Shown here: piece by piece, positions 10,176-22,708 of the stretch
How positions within the stretch are numbered: the first letter of the stretch is position 1
Layout: every line of letters begins with the position of its first letter
Assembly: GCA_973895155.1 (NCBI GenBank)
Contig: OZ316891.1
Span: 7,378,001 to 7,442,000, forward strand
DNA length: 64,000 nt
Direction of reading: 5' to 3'
Source of the DNA: Marsupella aquatica
Lineage: Eukaryota > Marchantiophyta
Made by a program: the position numbers and the translations under genes
Notes under the pieces: model-generated
Database searches by the model: none
Seen by the model: only the letters and a program-made list of their open reading frames with translations
What the model was told of the DNA's origin: nothing

Positions 10176-11871
10176 TATGTATGAACAAGGGGCTCGCCGC
10201 CCCGAGGCGCTGTTCGAGATTGGCCTGCTGCACGTATTTCCCTATGGAAGTAAGAGAGTTGTTCCATGTATAAAACTCTCGCGGCAAGTTAATGCGAATA
10301 CTATGAAGGAGGGAGCAAGCTGAAGTGAGGCTAAATGTTGTGGTCGAAAACCAGATGCTTCTCGATTGTAATTTGGTTCGGACTGCCATGGGTGACGAAG
10401 GCATTTTGCCGGGCTCGGATTTGAATGGCAACCGAATACCCAAATGTAACATGGGGAGGAACTGTGGGCTAGCAAACGCGACGCCCAAACATGGCCCAGA
10501 AACATTGCCAGCCGCTATGGGTACGGGCAGACTAGCGACAATTGTGGCTGTAGGGACGGCAGTTCTCCCCTCCTTGCACCATGTCTACAAAAGAACGGCG
10601 GCCGGAGCATCCTGGAAATAAGCTTATAGTTCTATTGGACATGTAGAGGATCTGTTCACTAGTTTCTCATGCGGAACCATATAGATTTATTAATGACCAT
10701 TAATGCTTTTGCCATAGTTTGTTTTAGTATTACGCCGAAACAGAGCACTTTAGTATTACCGGATAACTGGGGGACAGATTAATGATAAAAAACTGTACAA
10801 ATAAAAATTGGAAATAAGCAGGATTCTCTCATTGCGTGTTCTTGTAACTAGGTGTTCTTGTAACGGGCACGTGCTTCAGTGCTCTGTTGCCCATTTTGTT
10901 GCGCCGGTTCTTCCGCGTGCTCGAGGTTTCCGAGGGAGCACTTACTTCTTCTTGCCTGCCTGCCTGCCTGCTCGCGTGATTGCTTGCTGGACTGGATCGG
11001 AGTTGTCGTTGCAGAAGCCCTGGCTGGAAATGTGGAGATGCGCGCTCCAATTTTGATGTCGGATTCTTCGAGAATTGTCAAAAAAATCTTTGAATATTGT
11101 GGAATGACTGTGTAGAGCTTGTTGCTTTTGAAGCGGAGAAGGAGGCGGGATTTCGCGAGTTGAGGAGGTTGGTGGGAAGCGAGGGACGCCTCTCGTGCTT
11201 GGTGTGGAAGTATAGGACGAGAACATTCGATTTGGCTGCGGGCAGAAAGAGGGAGGTAGAGAGAGAGAGAGGGAGAGAAGGCGACACGGAAAATGCTAGT
11301 CGAGGCTGCTCCGGCGCAGTGTGTTTCAATTTGTGGGAGATTGGTTGTTAGCGCACCGCCGCTGACGGGGAAGGAAGCCTGGAGCGAGGACATCATTCTG
11401 GGGCTTGGGACTTGAGATCGTTCGTTCTGTCGTTGAGAATGAACAGGAAAGATAAGTGTTCGAGATGAATTGGCAAGATGGTGCAGATATTCACAGATCG
11501 GATGACAGGATGGCTTCAATCTTGATAGCATTAAGGACCAGAGTGATGGACCAGAATTCGAAATTGGTAGACTGATACACGGCGGTTTTTTTCAATCATG
11601 TTAGGTCTCTTCTCAGATTGCTTGGGGCTTCAAAAAATTTGGACGGGCATATCGAGGAGCACCGTTGAATTGTCCTACTGAGTTCCGGGGGGCATGTTCC
11701 TTGGCTACCAGGACAATTATCAGCAGTTTAAGGTCGTGAACGCTGTCAGGTGTTAATGTGACCAACAGAGCTAATTGATTGCAATTGCGATGGGCATGGG
11801 AGTTTAGGGTTTCGCGATGTTAAGGTGACCGGGCATAACCAGGTCCTATAGTTTTAGACGTCCAAGACACC
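10176..11871. other. Spacer and probable promoter/5' leader of the LAZ1-like gene
   Basis: No supported protein frame. The minus-strand frame at 10848-11531 overlaps several other open frames in a GC-richer stretch and carries no domain. The GC rise from about 10850 and a CT/GA microsatellite near 11262-11276 fit a plant promoter and 5' untranslated leader, but I cannot place the transcription start. Confidence 0.35.
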
Positions 11872-14800
11872 ATGGTGAAGATCGTCGTGGCCGTGGTGGC
11901 CGGGCTGTGTGCCCTTGGTGCTGTACTGATTTCAACGATTCACATATTGAACCACCTGAGAAATTACACGGAGCCGACCTACCAGCGTTACACAGTTCGA
12001 ATCATTTTTATGGTCCCAGTAAGTATTTCTCTTTGCGAATGATGCAATTCAGTAATGTTTCATAATATTGATACTTCGAGGAGGTTTAGATGCACCCTAG
12101 CCTTCTCACCTGAAGGTCGACGTAGATCTCTGAAAGTGACGGAATTGGCTAGCATTTTGAATCGCGATGGGCCGACGACTATGTTCTATTCGGATTGTCA
12201 GAAGTCCCCAGGGTCGAGTCTCCAATTTGCCTACCGCTACTGCAGTGAAAGTGGACAAAGCGGTAGTTCTCGTCGTCACAAGTCAAAACGTAGAAAGGAA
12301 AGTGTGTCCCTGTGTACGACAGTATTGAAGGCGGGTTGTTTGCGATTCTCAAGTTCATTCTTCTGCTCAAGGATTGCATACCAGTGAACTCAGTGTTATG
12401 TACAGAGCCAACTTGGCGGATTCTACCTTCTTTGCGCTTCACTTCTATCAGACAATGTGTATAGCATTAGATCGGTGCCACTTCTCTAATAATTCACAGT
12501 GAAGCTAAGTTTTGCAGTTAGTGCTTGACCTTGTCGATCTCCGGATCACGAGCTTTCCTAATAAACAGTGAGCTAGTAGATGTTTTTAGTGAAGATCCTT
12601 GCGTTTTGGTTGCGGTTTCGACATTTCGGGCTAGCAGTCAATTACAGGGCCTCTCCTTGAGCTGCATTATTAATCACAGATGGTCCGAAAAATGGCTGTG
12701 TAAGATAGTTTCAGACCATAAGCAGTGAGCGTAATTGCCACCAGGGAATTGAATTCTTTCTCATGAATCACTGCTGTTGTCCCTGCAGATATATGCAGCA
12801 ATGTCCTTCTTATCTTTGGTTATCCCTGAAAAATCTATATATTTCGACTCATTTCGAGACATGTATGCTTCTGACCAATCTAATTTGAAGCTCGTGATTT
12901 TTGATTGAGAATATGTAAAAATCACCCGTTATGTCAACTCATTATCACCGTGCCCCTTACACTAGAGAAAACCTCAGAATTTACTTAAGAGTAGTGCTTG
13001 CGAACTAAGCTAGAAATTTGCAGGGACATTCAATGTTCATGCCCCAGGTTAGTAGGATTGCAAGGCAGAGTATGAAATTGATATAGTACTAACGGTCAAT
13101 TTCTGTTTAATTTAATTTGATGTTTTCATTAAAACGATTCAGATACGAAGCTTGGGTCATCTACAACTTTATGTCTCTCTGCCTAGCATGGGTTGGAGGG
13201 CCGGGAGCAGTTGTAACAAGTTTATCTGGCCGTTTTTTGAAGCCCTCCTGGCACCTGATGACATGCTGTTGTCCAGCAATTCCTCTGGATGGGTGAGTGG
13301 TCATTTCTGACTGGAAATTTCACTTGACATTCAACAGCCAAGTTACAGTCTTTGTTTCATATAGTGAAAGTAATAACCGGTCAAAGAACTGTCTTTAGAG
13401 GTAAATCTCTGCCTTTGCTTGGGGAAAGGCTCAAAATTTACAGTAGTACATTCCTTCTCGGTGTCGCCCCCCCACGGTGCATAGTAGAATAGCATAATTG
13501 GGGATTGACTGGATTAGACATACAGCTATAAAGGTCAGGCTTTAAACTCCATGGAAGGTGATGGTTGCAGCTGCTACAGAGAAGTTGTCATCTCCAAAAA
13601 GCAGTCAGATTTTACACCTTACAAGGCAGGAACTTTTGAAACATCGGCATGATCAGCAATAGCTAGTACACGCTCAGGAATTGCTGCTTTTAGATTGAAG
13701 CTCACCAGTACCTTAAAGATGGATGGCAAAGGCAAGCCTCCTTTGAACCAGAAAGGAGATTTTTCATAGCGCTATGTCAACGTGAAGAGAATGAAATTAA
13801 TCATTTAAAACTCTGCGGCGAAGGTGCTAACCCTTAATAATGCTCAAAAAGAAATTACAAGTAGAAATGGTGCTTTCCTTCCTTGTGAAGAGTCTTTCTC
13901 ATTCAGATAATTTGGATCAAAATGGCACCTACCTATTATTGCTAGGGATACTGCAAATGCTGAATAGATTATGAAACAAGAGGTACCACTGGGGTAATGT
14001 TCGTCAATGTTTGAACAAGAAGGTTACTTCCGAGCCCATGTAGGATGTCGGCATTTCCATCGTTCTACAAAGTCCGTTGGAGGACCTGTTCCCATGATTC
14101 TCATTGTATTCCTAGCGTTATAGATTTTACTAAGGGAATGGGTATAACGCATTTCTTTCTTCTTGTATGATCAACACTTTTGAAAGTTTGAAGGTTTTTG
14201 TTGTCTATTTTTGGATGTGTACGGACATTTTTTTCTCGAAAGCGTTTTCGGTTTATTTGTGGTCCAGTCCTGGACCTCTTGTCGTTGTACGCTATGAGCT
14301 CCAATATTTTCTAATCGGGCATATGCTGGTTGATGGACAGGCGATTCATTCGGCGGTGCAAACAAGGATGCTTGCAATTTGTGATATTGAAGCCTTTGAT
14401 GGCGGCAGCAACGTTATGGATGTATTTCAAAGAAAAATACAGCAATGGCACTTTTCAGGCAGCTTCGGGGTCTAAATATGTGACAATTATATACACATTG
14501 TCGTATACGTGTGCCCTCGCTGCACTTCTTCTCTTCTATTTTGCCTGCAAAGAACTTCTGCGCCCTTTCAAGCCTTTGCCCAAGTTCATCATCATCAAGT
14601 CTGTTGTCTTCTTAACCTACTGGCAGGTAAATTAACGTGAGTTTGGGGTTTCGTAGCATATGTTTGTGGGGGAACGTGTTGGATATCTGTGCCCAATCTT
14701 AACAGTGTGTGACGTGGTTCGTCCTATGTAGTCTTGTGAATTGTGTGCCCTTTTGTACATCACCCCTACCTGAGTCCAAGGAATTGCTCATTCAAATGGA

Positions 14801-16720
14801 GTGGCCAATAATAGAACGTTCCCCTAGATGTCATTAATTTCAGGAATTAGTTGATTAAGTGCTTGGGCAAACCTTTTTCATGTTTTTTGGTCTACTTCGG
14901 TGTAATGCCCATGCCCAGATGTGTGCGGCTTCTATCGAATCCAAAGGTTGAAGGTCCTGTATTTTCAACTTCAGAGTCCCGACGGTGACTAGCAGACTGA
15001 ACTGTGGGATTTTGGTTAAACCAGCTGTATGGATTCCGTTATTAATACTGAACAAGAAATTCTTTCTTCTTCTCCTGTCTGAATTTGGCATGAGGTTGCA
15101 TGAGGTTGCCTCATGTTGAAATGGGATCTACCCTGTACCAGACGCGTAGAAGCTTCAAACTGCACTAACGTGGCAAGTTACCTGTCATGCATCTGGTTGA
15201 ATCCAAATCGGAATTGGTGTGAGCATCTTAGTATTGACCCTGCTAGAATGTATTAATGAACACCGTGTTGTTAGGCCATTTAGAAGTGACTCACCCTGTC
15301 AACAAGGTGGACACGAAAATTTAAGAGGGAGAGATGGAAAGGTACTTCCGCGAAAGCAAGTCTTTTTCAGAAATGTCCCTTGGCATTAACATCCTAGTCA
15401 TGGATACGGCCAATTGCCATACCTGACTCTAACGAAGAGATCTCAGCGGTGTTTGCTTCGTCGCTTCTATTATCGGAAGTTGAGGATGAGAAATCTTGGA
15501 TTCTCTTGGGGTTTGTCAATTACACAGCCGACTCGTTTCTTTTTCGTTCCCGGGAATAATTTGGGCTTTGGTTGGTCCTGTGAAGGGAGTCTTTGTTGGT
15601 GTGATGGTATCGGTCGATTGGATTGCGACTGAAGCGGATGGGGCAGAATTTCAGAACTTCCTTATTTGTGTGGAAATGCTAGCGGCAGCAGTTGGGCATT
15701 TATATGCTTTCCCTTATAAGGAATATGCGGAGGCTAATGTCAATTCATCGTCCAGTGGGTTAGCCACGAGTATCACTCATGTCATCAATTTCAATGACGT
15801 ACTCTACGACACGATGCATCAGGTATGAGTTTCGACGCCTTGAATATTTCACAACTCCTAATTTTCTTGTCTCCATGTATATTGTTAGGCAACTATGGGT
15901 ACGGTGTGCAAGAGCTTGTGGCTTGTGTCTTGTGGACCTATTCGTAGACCTGTTTCTCCAAAATTCCTTTGGTTTTATCCAGTATCAACTGTGGATCAGT
16001 TTGTACATTGTTATTGTAATTCGCTTTTTGGTAATTATTTTGGTAGGAATCATCGGGCTCGTGCGACTGACACGTTCCTTAATTTTATGGTCGTATTAAT
16101 GATGATATTTGCTGATTTGGCAGTTTGCCCCAACCTATCACAATTACGTACTTTATAGTGATGGATCTCAGGAGGCACCCACACAGTATAGGGCTCGCAC
16201 TTTCGTCAAAACTGGGGAAGAAATGGAAACTTTTCGAAATAATAAGAATGCAGGACAGGCGAGCACAAAGTTAGACGAAACGCCATACTCCTCTGGCATC
16301 TCATCATCTGAAGGAAGTCCACCGGTAGGGAACACATCAAAAAGTGATAAAACGTCAAGTGATTTGATGGAGACGTCCTTGCTGTTCAACACTAGCGTGT
16401 TGGCAAGAGGCTATGACTTTTCTCCTCTTGATGTACGCCCAGCAGAACCACCGAAGTCTGGCCGACCTCCTTTGCCTACAGCATCGCCAATTATTATTGA
16501 ATTTAATCCCCGACAGAGCTCAACTATTGAAGACCATGAACAGAAGCGAAACGTGAGCACAAGTGGGCTTGACAGTAGGCGGCGAAGTAGTTCTGGCGAG
16601 GAGGCTTTTGAGGAGACCAGGTTAACAGATAGACGAAGATCTTCTAATGGAGTTTTGATGGATGAAATTGATTTTACTGGGGAGGAAGATGCTTACCATG
16701 AAGGATTTGTGCAGTCATGA
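11872..16720 (+). CDS. LAZ1-like: LAZ1 / TMEM184-like DUF300 membrane protein (six coding exons)
   Basis: Exons 11872-12018, 12789-12862, 13143-13292, 14341-14626, 15553-15822 and 16124-16720 join into 1524 nt, 507 residues plus stop, with phases that agree throughout. The protein is an organic-solute-transporter-alpha/DUF300 family member, related to plant LAZ1, a vacuolar membrane protein linked to cell-death control and brassinosteroid signalling. Exon 1 encodes the first membrane segment (about residues 4-25). Family motifs follow: YEAWVIYNF, CLAWVGGPG, KPSWHLMTCC, RRCKQGCLQFVILKP, SVVFLTYWQ (ending at residue 219), QNFLICVEM, FPYKEY and FAPTYHNYVLY (310-320). Seven membrane segments are expected. 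The last ~185 residues are a Ser-rich hydrophilic tail. Start chosen because ACACCATGG matches plant context and upstream frames do not continue. The exon 5 acceptor is not AG (see 14627-15552). Confidence 0.9.
14627..15552 (+). other. Intron 4 of the LAZ1-like gene with non-AG acceptor
   Basis: The donor CAG|GTAAAT is ordinary. Family homology places the next residue after YWQ at GGA (15553), but the intron would then end TTCGTTCCCG, with CG instead of AG after a good pyrimidine tract. The nearest true AG (CACAG, 15525-15529) gives a frame that stops at about 15632. This may be a base change, an assembly error or an unusual splice. Confidence 0.6.
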
Positions 16721-16916
16721 ACAGTTGTCCCCTAATTTTTTTCATAGATGCTTGGCTTGTGACAAACCAGATGACGTCATGCGCTGGGCAAGTTACACAA
16801 TTTGTTGTTTGCTTTTTTTATATTAGTTTAGGTACAATACGTGCTCAAGCCATGGATAAATGGCTTTGGGTAATTTGATGCCTGGAAGTCGTGGAACTTG
16901 TTGTATGAGTGTGAAT

Positions 16917-17365
16917 GTCGAAACCATGAGTCGTCCAGTCGAGGCCCCGCTTTTTTCCTCTATCTTCTGTAGGATTTTCGCTGGATATTGAATGTGTCAG
17001 TATGTCGGCATGTCGCGTGAAGTGAGCAGTGAATTTGCTCATCATTTCAAGAAGGATCCATTCCTTCTCCTGTCGAAACCGTGGGGCGTCCAGTCCACGC
17101 CCAGCTGTTTTCCTCCATGTTCTGTAGGCCTGGATTTTTTAATGTGGCATTTCGCGTGAAGTGAGCAGTGAATTTGTTCATCACTTCAAGAAGGTTCCAT
17201 TCCTTCTCCTGTCGAACCATGAGGCGTCCAGACCAGGCCCCGCTTTATTCCTCTATGTTCTGTAGGACTGCCCTGGACTTCATATGTCGGTATTTCGCGT
17301 GGAGTGAGCAGTGATTTTGTTGTTCATCACTTCAAGAAGGATCCATTCCTTCTCCTGTCGAAGGC
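16917..17365. repeat. ~145-bp tandem repeat downstream of the LAZ1-like gene
   Basis: Units start GTCGAAACCATGAG at 16917, 17072 and 17211, with a fourth partial start at 17357. Each has CCGCTTTTTTCCTC, TTCTGTAGG, TCGCGTGAAGTGAGCAGTG and TTCAAGAAGG. Periods are 155, 139 and 146 bp. It begins about 200 bp after the stop codon, so it could lie in the 3' untranslated region or terminator region. Confidence 0.85.
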
Positions 17366-17940
17366 ATTGATCTGAAGGACGGGTTCATTTTTCCTCATGT
17401 CGTCATAGCGCAGGGCAGTGACATTGTTTCGAACTGGTTGTGATCAGGGGTCTTATAAACATCACACTTATTTTCTGTTGAGTTTTTCTCAGAGTTTGTG
17501 AATCAGGGGTACTTACATAGAAAGTAAGTACTATGCTACTCGATTTCACGTCTTTGGCATGTTTCTAAGTATGCACAAAAACAAAAGTGGGTCTCCTGGT
17601 AACACTGGCGTCCATCAGAGCCTACTTCAAAAAGATTTTGATATTTGAAGGAAGGACCATTCAAGTACATCGCCATGTACAAGAGACTTATGAGGAGTTG
17701 ATTGCTGACCTCTGATTGGAGATGCCTGCAGGCATGTTGCTCTCGTCTATATTTTAACTTTTCTCTACAGAAGTCCAACTGCCCTGGTGGAGCCCAACCT
17801 GATATTGCATAAGAGATGGGTTTTTTTGCCCAACATCGTAGAATGGTGCCTGTGAAACCTACCTTTCGCGCTCATACATGTCTGGGATTAACTACCAACC
17901 ACTGTTTAAGTGTTCGCGTGAATTGAAAGAGGTCGTCTAT

Positions 17941-18216
17941 GTAATGTTATCCGGTTGAATGAGCAGGTTTCCAAAACGTGAGGTGTTGGACGTGAACGTG
18001 AATGTCGGTTTATGTAGTTTATGCCAGAGGATATAATGGGTGACCTCAGATCATAAAAGTAAATCTTTTCTCGCAGGCAGGAAGTGGTGGGTGCAGCTGC
18101 TTGGATAAGGAAATGTTATCCAGTTGAACGAGCACGTTTCCAAAACGTGAGGTGTTGGAGGTGAATATGAATGTCAGCTCATACAGTTTATGCCAGAGGA
18201 TATGGTGGGTGACCAC
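17941..18216. repeat. Direct duplication of ~106 bp
   Basis: The stretches at 17941-18046 and 18111-18216 share AATGTTATCC, TTTCCAAAACGTGAGGTG and TTTATGCCAGAGGATAT, about 170 bp apart. No gene lies here. Confidence 0.8.
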
Positions 18217-19009
18217 CATGCTGACCATCTGTCTTTGTGTACATAGGTAATCATTCTTGGTGGGGGAACATCGACGTGTTTTCTTAATCTGCATGAAAGT
18301 AAAGGTTTCACAAGACGAAAAATCTGAAAATAGGTCTCCCAACAGGGATTCTATTCTATTCTGGCCACCAAATGAGATCAAAACTTTTGGGATCTTCTAT
18401 CTCCCCATAATTATGATACTGGGAGCGCATGTCAAATCCTCTCTCATTGAGCAACAAGGTTAGCGTGAGAACCGTGTCATACTCCCTTGTAAACTACCCG
18501 GAAATTGTCCTAGAACAATTTGTGCATATGTCAAAGTGCTCACTTTCTATGAGCCACTAATAAGGTTAGCGGGAGTGCTACTGAAGAACTGGTGATACCC
18601 CCAATAATTGAATGAGGCGGGAAATATTTGTATGTGTCTTCAACTGGAAGACCAGAATGGAAAATGATGCTTGGATGGACCACTCCTGCAAAGCTTGCAA
18701 CCCAGATAAACCAGGTCACGTTTGACTCCAAAAATGTGGATTTTGTACAAGGGAAAGGTAGAAAAAGAGTTGTCGTGGTTGGTCCATGTTACACTGGTCC
18801 ATCCTGGCAAACCAATAAATGGTTACGTTCATCAGGGCTTCAGTTTCCCAAAATAAAAAAAGGGCCAAGGAAGACATCCAGGTCCATAGGAGGAAGCTTA
18901 GCTCAACAATGCACCCAATGTGAGGAATAAGTTACTCAACTCAACAGTGAACCCAATGTGAGTAAGAAGTTAGACAACTCAAACCTTACAACTGTGAGTT
19001 ATTCATGTC
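18217..19009. other. Gene-free spacer
   Basis: Short open frames only, none with a recognisable motif. Confidence 0.4.
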
Positions 19010-19285
19010 ATTACAAAAATCATTTTGATCATTTTGTTTTCTGGTGAATGTAGAATAGATTAGTGCAAATCTCTACATCGGTTTGGTGTCTCTTTTGTAA
19101 CCCTCAATCAATGATGTTCACTTAAAATATTGGAGATACAATCATAATGACATTAAAGATACATAGATTTAATGCAAAATGGATGAGATATTGGTACTCA
19201 ATATCTCAAACATGTCAACATGATATATATTTATATACACTAACAGTTTGGATGTCAAATGGAGATGCAAACCACTTTTTTGATG
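19010..19285 (-). repeat. Dispersed repeat, copy in minus orientation
   Basis: Its reverse complement matches 26000-26275 along about 270 bp: TGTTAGTGTAT, CATTTTGCATTA, TATCTTTAATGTCAT and AAGTGAACAT occur in the same order. Because the two copies are inverted they bracket 19.3-26.0 kb, but nothing proves the two define one element. Confidence 0.75.
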
Positions 19286-19559
19286 GCATAAGATGAAATA
19301 GTGGTCTGTTCAACATTTGAGAGATTTGGAAACAAGTGGGAGTATATTTGTGGACAACAAGAAGTAAGGGAAGAATTGAGTTCTTGTACAACCATTATAT
19401 TATGCACATGGGATCATCTTCTTGTAAAAATACACCGCGAAGATAAATTCTTTTCCAAAATGCATTTAGTAATGTCTACAAATTAAACAATGCAAGTGGA
19501 TTTCAAGAAATTTCTTGATCATTTGTATCCCTGGTTGAGACAATATTAGTCTTTCATCA

Positions 19560-19636
19560 TGCCTTCCAGTAGGTTCCCTTTCAGTAGGTTCCCTTTCATC
19601 ATGCCTTCCAGTAGGTTCCCTTCCAGTAGGTTCCCA
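19560..19636. repeat. CCAGTAGGTTCCCTT minisatellite
   Basis: Four copies of CAGTAGGTTCCCTT(T/C) within 75 bp, some separated by CATCATGCCTTC. Confidence 0.85.
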
Positions 19637-19747
19637 CTTACAAGAACCAAGAGCTTTGATATCACTTGTAAGAAACTGGACAGATCAGACTAGGCAGCAC
19701 ATAAGCAAAACATGAGAGTGCACTCAATCTCACAAGAAACCATAGGT

Positions 19748-20036
19748 ACCATGAATTTTGGGGGGTTTACTTTCACAAAAATGGGACATCAAGTGCGACA
19801 AAGGATAGGGTCGTTTTATTGGTTCGAAGGGAAAACTTAAGAATTTCCTCAGAATAACAATAAGGTCTTTTAAATACAATTTTGAGACTTATAAGAACAT
19901 TAGGGTATTTCAATTAAAATTTTGGAATATTCTTATAGGGATTCAAAAAAAATCTTAGATTTTAGGGGGTCTGAGGCCTACAAAAGTTGCAAGTGATGAC
20001 GAGTCTCCATATAGTGAGACCCCCAAGACCATGAAT
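19748..20036. mobile_element. Mutator-type miniature element, copy 2 (9-bp target duplication)
   Basis: ACCATGAAT occurs at 19748-19756 and 20028-20036 and flanks a 271-bp AT-rich element. The ends are inverted: TTTGGGGGGTTTAC on the left and GTGAGACCCCCAAG on the right. The subterminal GACATCAAGTGCGACAAAG and TCTCCATATAGTGA match copy 1 (8267-8595). No coding capacity. Independent target duplications at two sites show the family has moved. Confidence 0.88.
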
Positions 20037-20289
20037 GTTGTAAAATTGTCTTGCAACTACACTCAGGCCAAGGAAGCTAAAGCATGTGTGAATAGGCTAG
20101 TGCCCCCCAAAAATGATCTTAGGGTGTATCTAAGACACACAAAATAATGTAAATAAGTAGATTGGTTGCATGAATTTTTGTTGTTTTGTTCCCCCGTTTG
20201 TTCCTTTACAACTTGCCCAAACGGCCCTTCTATTACTTATAAATGAGGTTGGCCAGGAGAATATTTGTGTCCCATTTTGGAGCCAACCA

Positions 20290-20600
20290 GGAGAAGAGCG
20301 ACCTTCGCCATTGGATGCGGAGCCATTACAAGCCCCGACCACGGGGGGATCCCTGAAATTGGGGGGGCACCTTGGGAGTGAGACGAGGCAATGGAGGGGG
20401 CGCCATTACTGGTCCCCGACCACAGGAGGATCCCCAAAGTTGGGGGGACCTTGGGAGTGGGCGAAGCAAGGGAGAAGGGAGGGGAAGGGCCATTAAAGGC
20501 CCCGGCCAGGAGGATCCCCAAACTTGGGTGAGGAAGTCGAGAGGAGGAGTGAGACACTTGGAAGGGCTCGGCCACAGGAGAATTTGTGTTCACGAGGGGT
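20290..20600. repeat. Degenerate G-rich tandem repeat (~90 bp)
   Basis: The text CCCCGACCAC, GGAGGATCCCC, AAGTTGGGGGGACCTTGGGAGTG recurs about three times. Frames open on both strands, as expected for stop-poor G-rich repeats, so I call no gene. Confidence 0.65.
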
Positions 20601-21021
20601 GGCCGGACCCCAAATTGGGAAGTGGCAGCCTACTTAAGCCACCTGCTTCCTTTCTTTCTTTCTGTAAATATTTTTTGCTCCTTGCTTATTGTTGAAAGCC
20701 TCTTCCCAACCTTCAGACACCATAGTTTTCTCCTTCGCGCTGAAGCTCTTCCCCTATTTTCTTTTTGGTGATCTTGAGAGTGGTCGGTGACTGAGCTAGA
20801 GTGTGAATTGACAAAGGCAGCCCAGAGTGGGAACCTGATCCGGGCCCAGACTGATTGTAGCTCCGGGGTATGGTGGCTGCTCAAGGCCAAGAGACAGGAA
20901 TTTGGTCACTATGTGTACTCTTGAGCGGGAGAGGAGTGGATGAGACCAAAGGACATACCTGAGTTCACTGTCATCCACATTAGAGGGTACAGGGCAGCCT
21001 ACCAGGAGTAGATTACATCAC

Positions 21022-21560
21022 AGTAGCTAGCAATGGAAGAAGAGGAGAGATTGGCAACCATGGCCACAATTTTGGGAACCAGTGAAGCACCCATATCAAG
21101 GAGGACCCAACCAAGACATTGGCCAAGCTTCTGGATGATAGTTATGAATTGTTTGAATCCACCGGGATTACTGATTTGATGAGAATTGACATGCGTGCTC
21201 TAGTGGAGAGGAGCTGGAAAATCAAGGATGGATTGGAATTACGAGATGTGTTGTAGCTTGCATGCATTGGTCGTACCCTCCGTCATTACTAATTGACCCG
21301 GTTACTGATGTTGCGCAACCAAGACCTGACATTCTATCCCATGGAGCCACATGGGATACTCACATTAGACAAGCTAGCCATGTATCTGAAGGAGGCCACC
21401 TCCATGATGCACATTTCCCTCCATCCTTCAAGGACCTAGCGCTCAAAGGGTTTGTCAGGAAAGCTCATCAGCGGATACTCAATTGTGTGCAATTAGGGAT
21501 AATTATAGGGGCCGGAGCACTTGGCCATTGCATTAGAAATCAAGGAGCATCCTGAGCCCA
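21022..21560 (+). pseudogene. Decayed retroelement-like ORF, N-terminal region
   Basis: Reading through several stops and frameshifts, the plus strand encodes a helical segment beginning near MEEEERLATMATI. It continues with KLLDDSYELFESTG, LMRIDMRALVERSW and further relics to about 21560. No single long frame survives. Position upstream of a coiled-coil frame parallels the broken gene at 4505-6735. I infer a degenerate gag/mobile-domain-like gene; this is weak. Confidence 0.35.
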
Positions 21561-22200
21561 CACATATGGATGGTGGGTGTTCAGCTTAAAAAAAACATTG
21601 ATAATGGATCTCAAAAGCCTCAAGCTAGGGGGGCTCATGCATTTTCTTGAATAGTCTCTCTTGAACAACCTGGCAGAGGGACTCATCCTTATTCCCCAAC
21701 CGGAGGAGGGAGTATTGCCCTCCTTCCCTACCAAGTTAAGGATTGCAACCACCGTCATGAAGGACTTGACCAAGGATCTACCATAGAGCTAGTTACCTCT
21801 CAGTCTGCAACGAAGGAGGATCCAGATGAGGAAGAAGATATGGAAGAAGAGTAATTATACCATGGAATGGTTGGAGGCCTTGGTTGGGAATCCGGAGGAG
21901 GCCATTGAATATGACATTCCGGAGGTCCGTACACTTGGCAGAATTACAAGAGTTTAATTTGTGATGTATTTTGTCGTGCGCATAAACATCGCTACACAAC
22001 ATGCATCGCTTGTCACACATATCTAAGCATAGTCACAATCAACATCACAAACATAAGAGAATCGAGTACAAGTGGAACTCCTATCCACACATGTCCAAAA
22101 CCCACAATTGATGATAGGAGTTCTACTCTGGATCAAAGCCCTCTCCATGTCATACACGATAAGATTACATATCACCCAACGAGCGACTAACTCTTCCATC

Positions 22201-22326
22201 CACAGCCCATGGCTTGTGGCCTCTTCATCTCCAAAGGAAGACGTCACAGTTTTGATGGAGAGTCACAGCCCATGGCTTGTGGCCTCTTCAACTCCAAAGG
22301 AAGATGTCACAGCTTTGATGGAGAGT
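22201..22326. repeat. 63-bp direct duplication
   Basis: CACAGCCCATGGCTTGTGG through TTTGATGGAGAGT occurs twice in tandem (starts 22201 and 22264) with three or so differences. Confidence 0.9.
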
Positions 22327-22708
22327 TGGGAACCACAGATTGGTCCTAGTAAGTTGACTAGGAGGGAGAGACGTTGCATGCATCAATCTTCGAGAGCAAT
22401 CGAACAACGATTGATGCCAATCAAATGTTGTATCCTGTCCGATGCGATCACACACTTATGTCAAGCCAAAGGCACCTTGCGCCTCAAGGAATCCACGTTA
22501 CGTACACACAACCTAGACAGCCACACAATAGCCGCTAGAGTTTGTGCTCAAAAGGCTCAACATCAAAAGATGAGACCTTTGAGCCAACACAAAGAGATAT
22601 ATAACTTTCCCTCACAAACATACACTAACCCTAAAACACTTAGATAACACACATATAAAAGCCTCAAACCTACATAGTCCAATATCCTATACTACCACTC
22701 ATAATGGT

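Noticed and set aside
10848-11531. 227-codon minus-strand frame upstream of the LAZ1-like gene
   Set aside because: Multiple overlapping frames on both strands, no motif, and it lies in the probable promoter/leader of the plus-strand gene.
14167-14475. Plus-strand frame overlapping exon 4 of the LAZ1-like gene
   Set aside because: Wrong frame relative to conserved LAZ1 residues; it is largely intron.
20170-20695. Open frames on both strands in a G-rich tandem repeat
   Set aside because: Frames follow the repeat, not a protein; translated sequence is low complexity.
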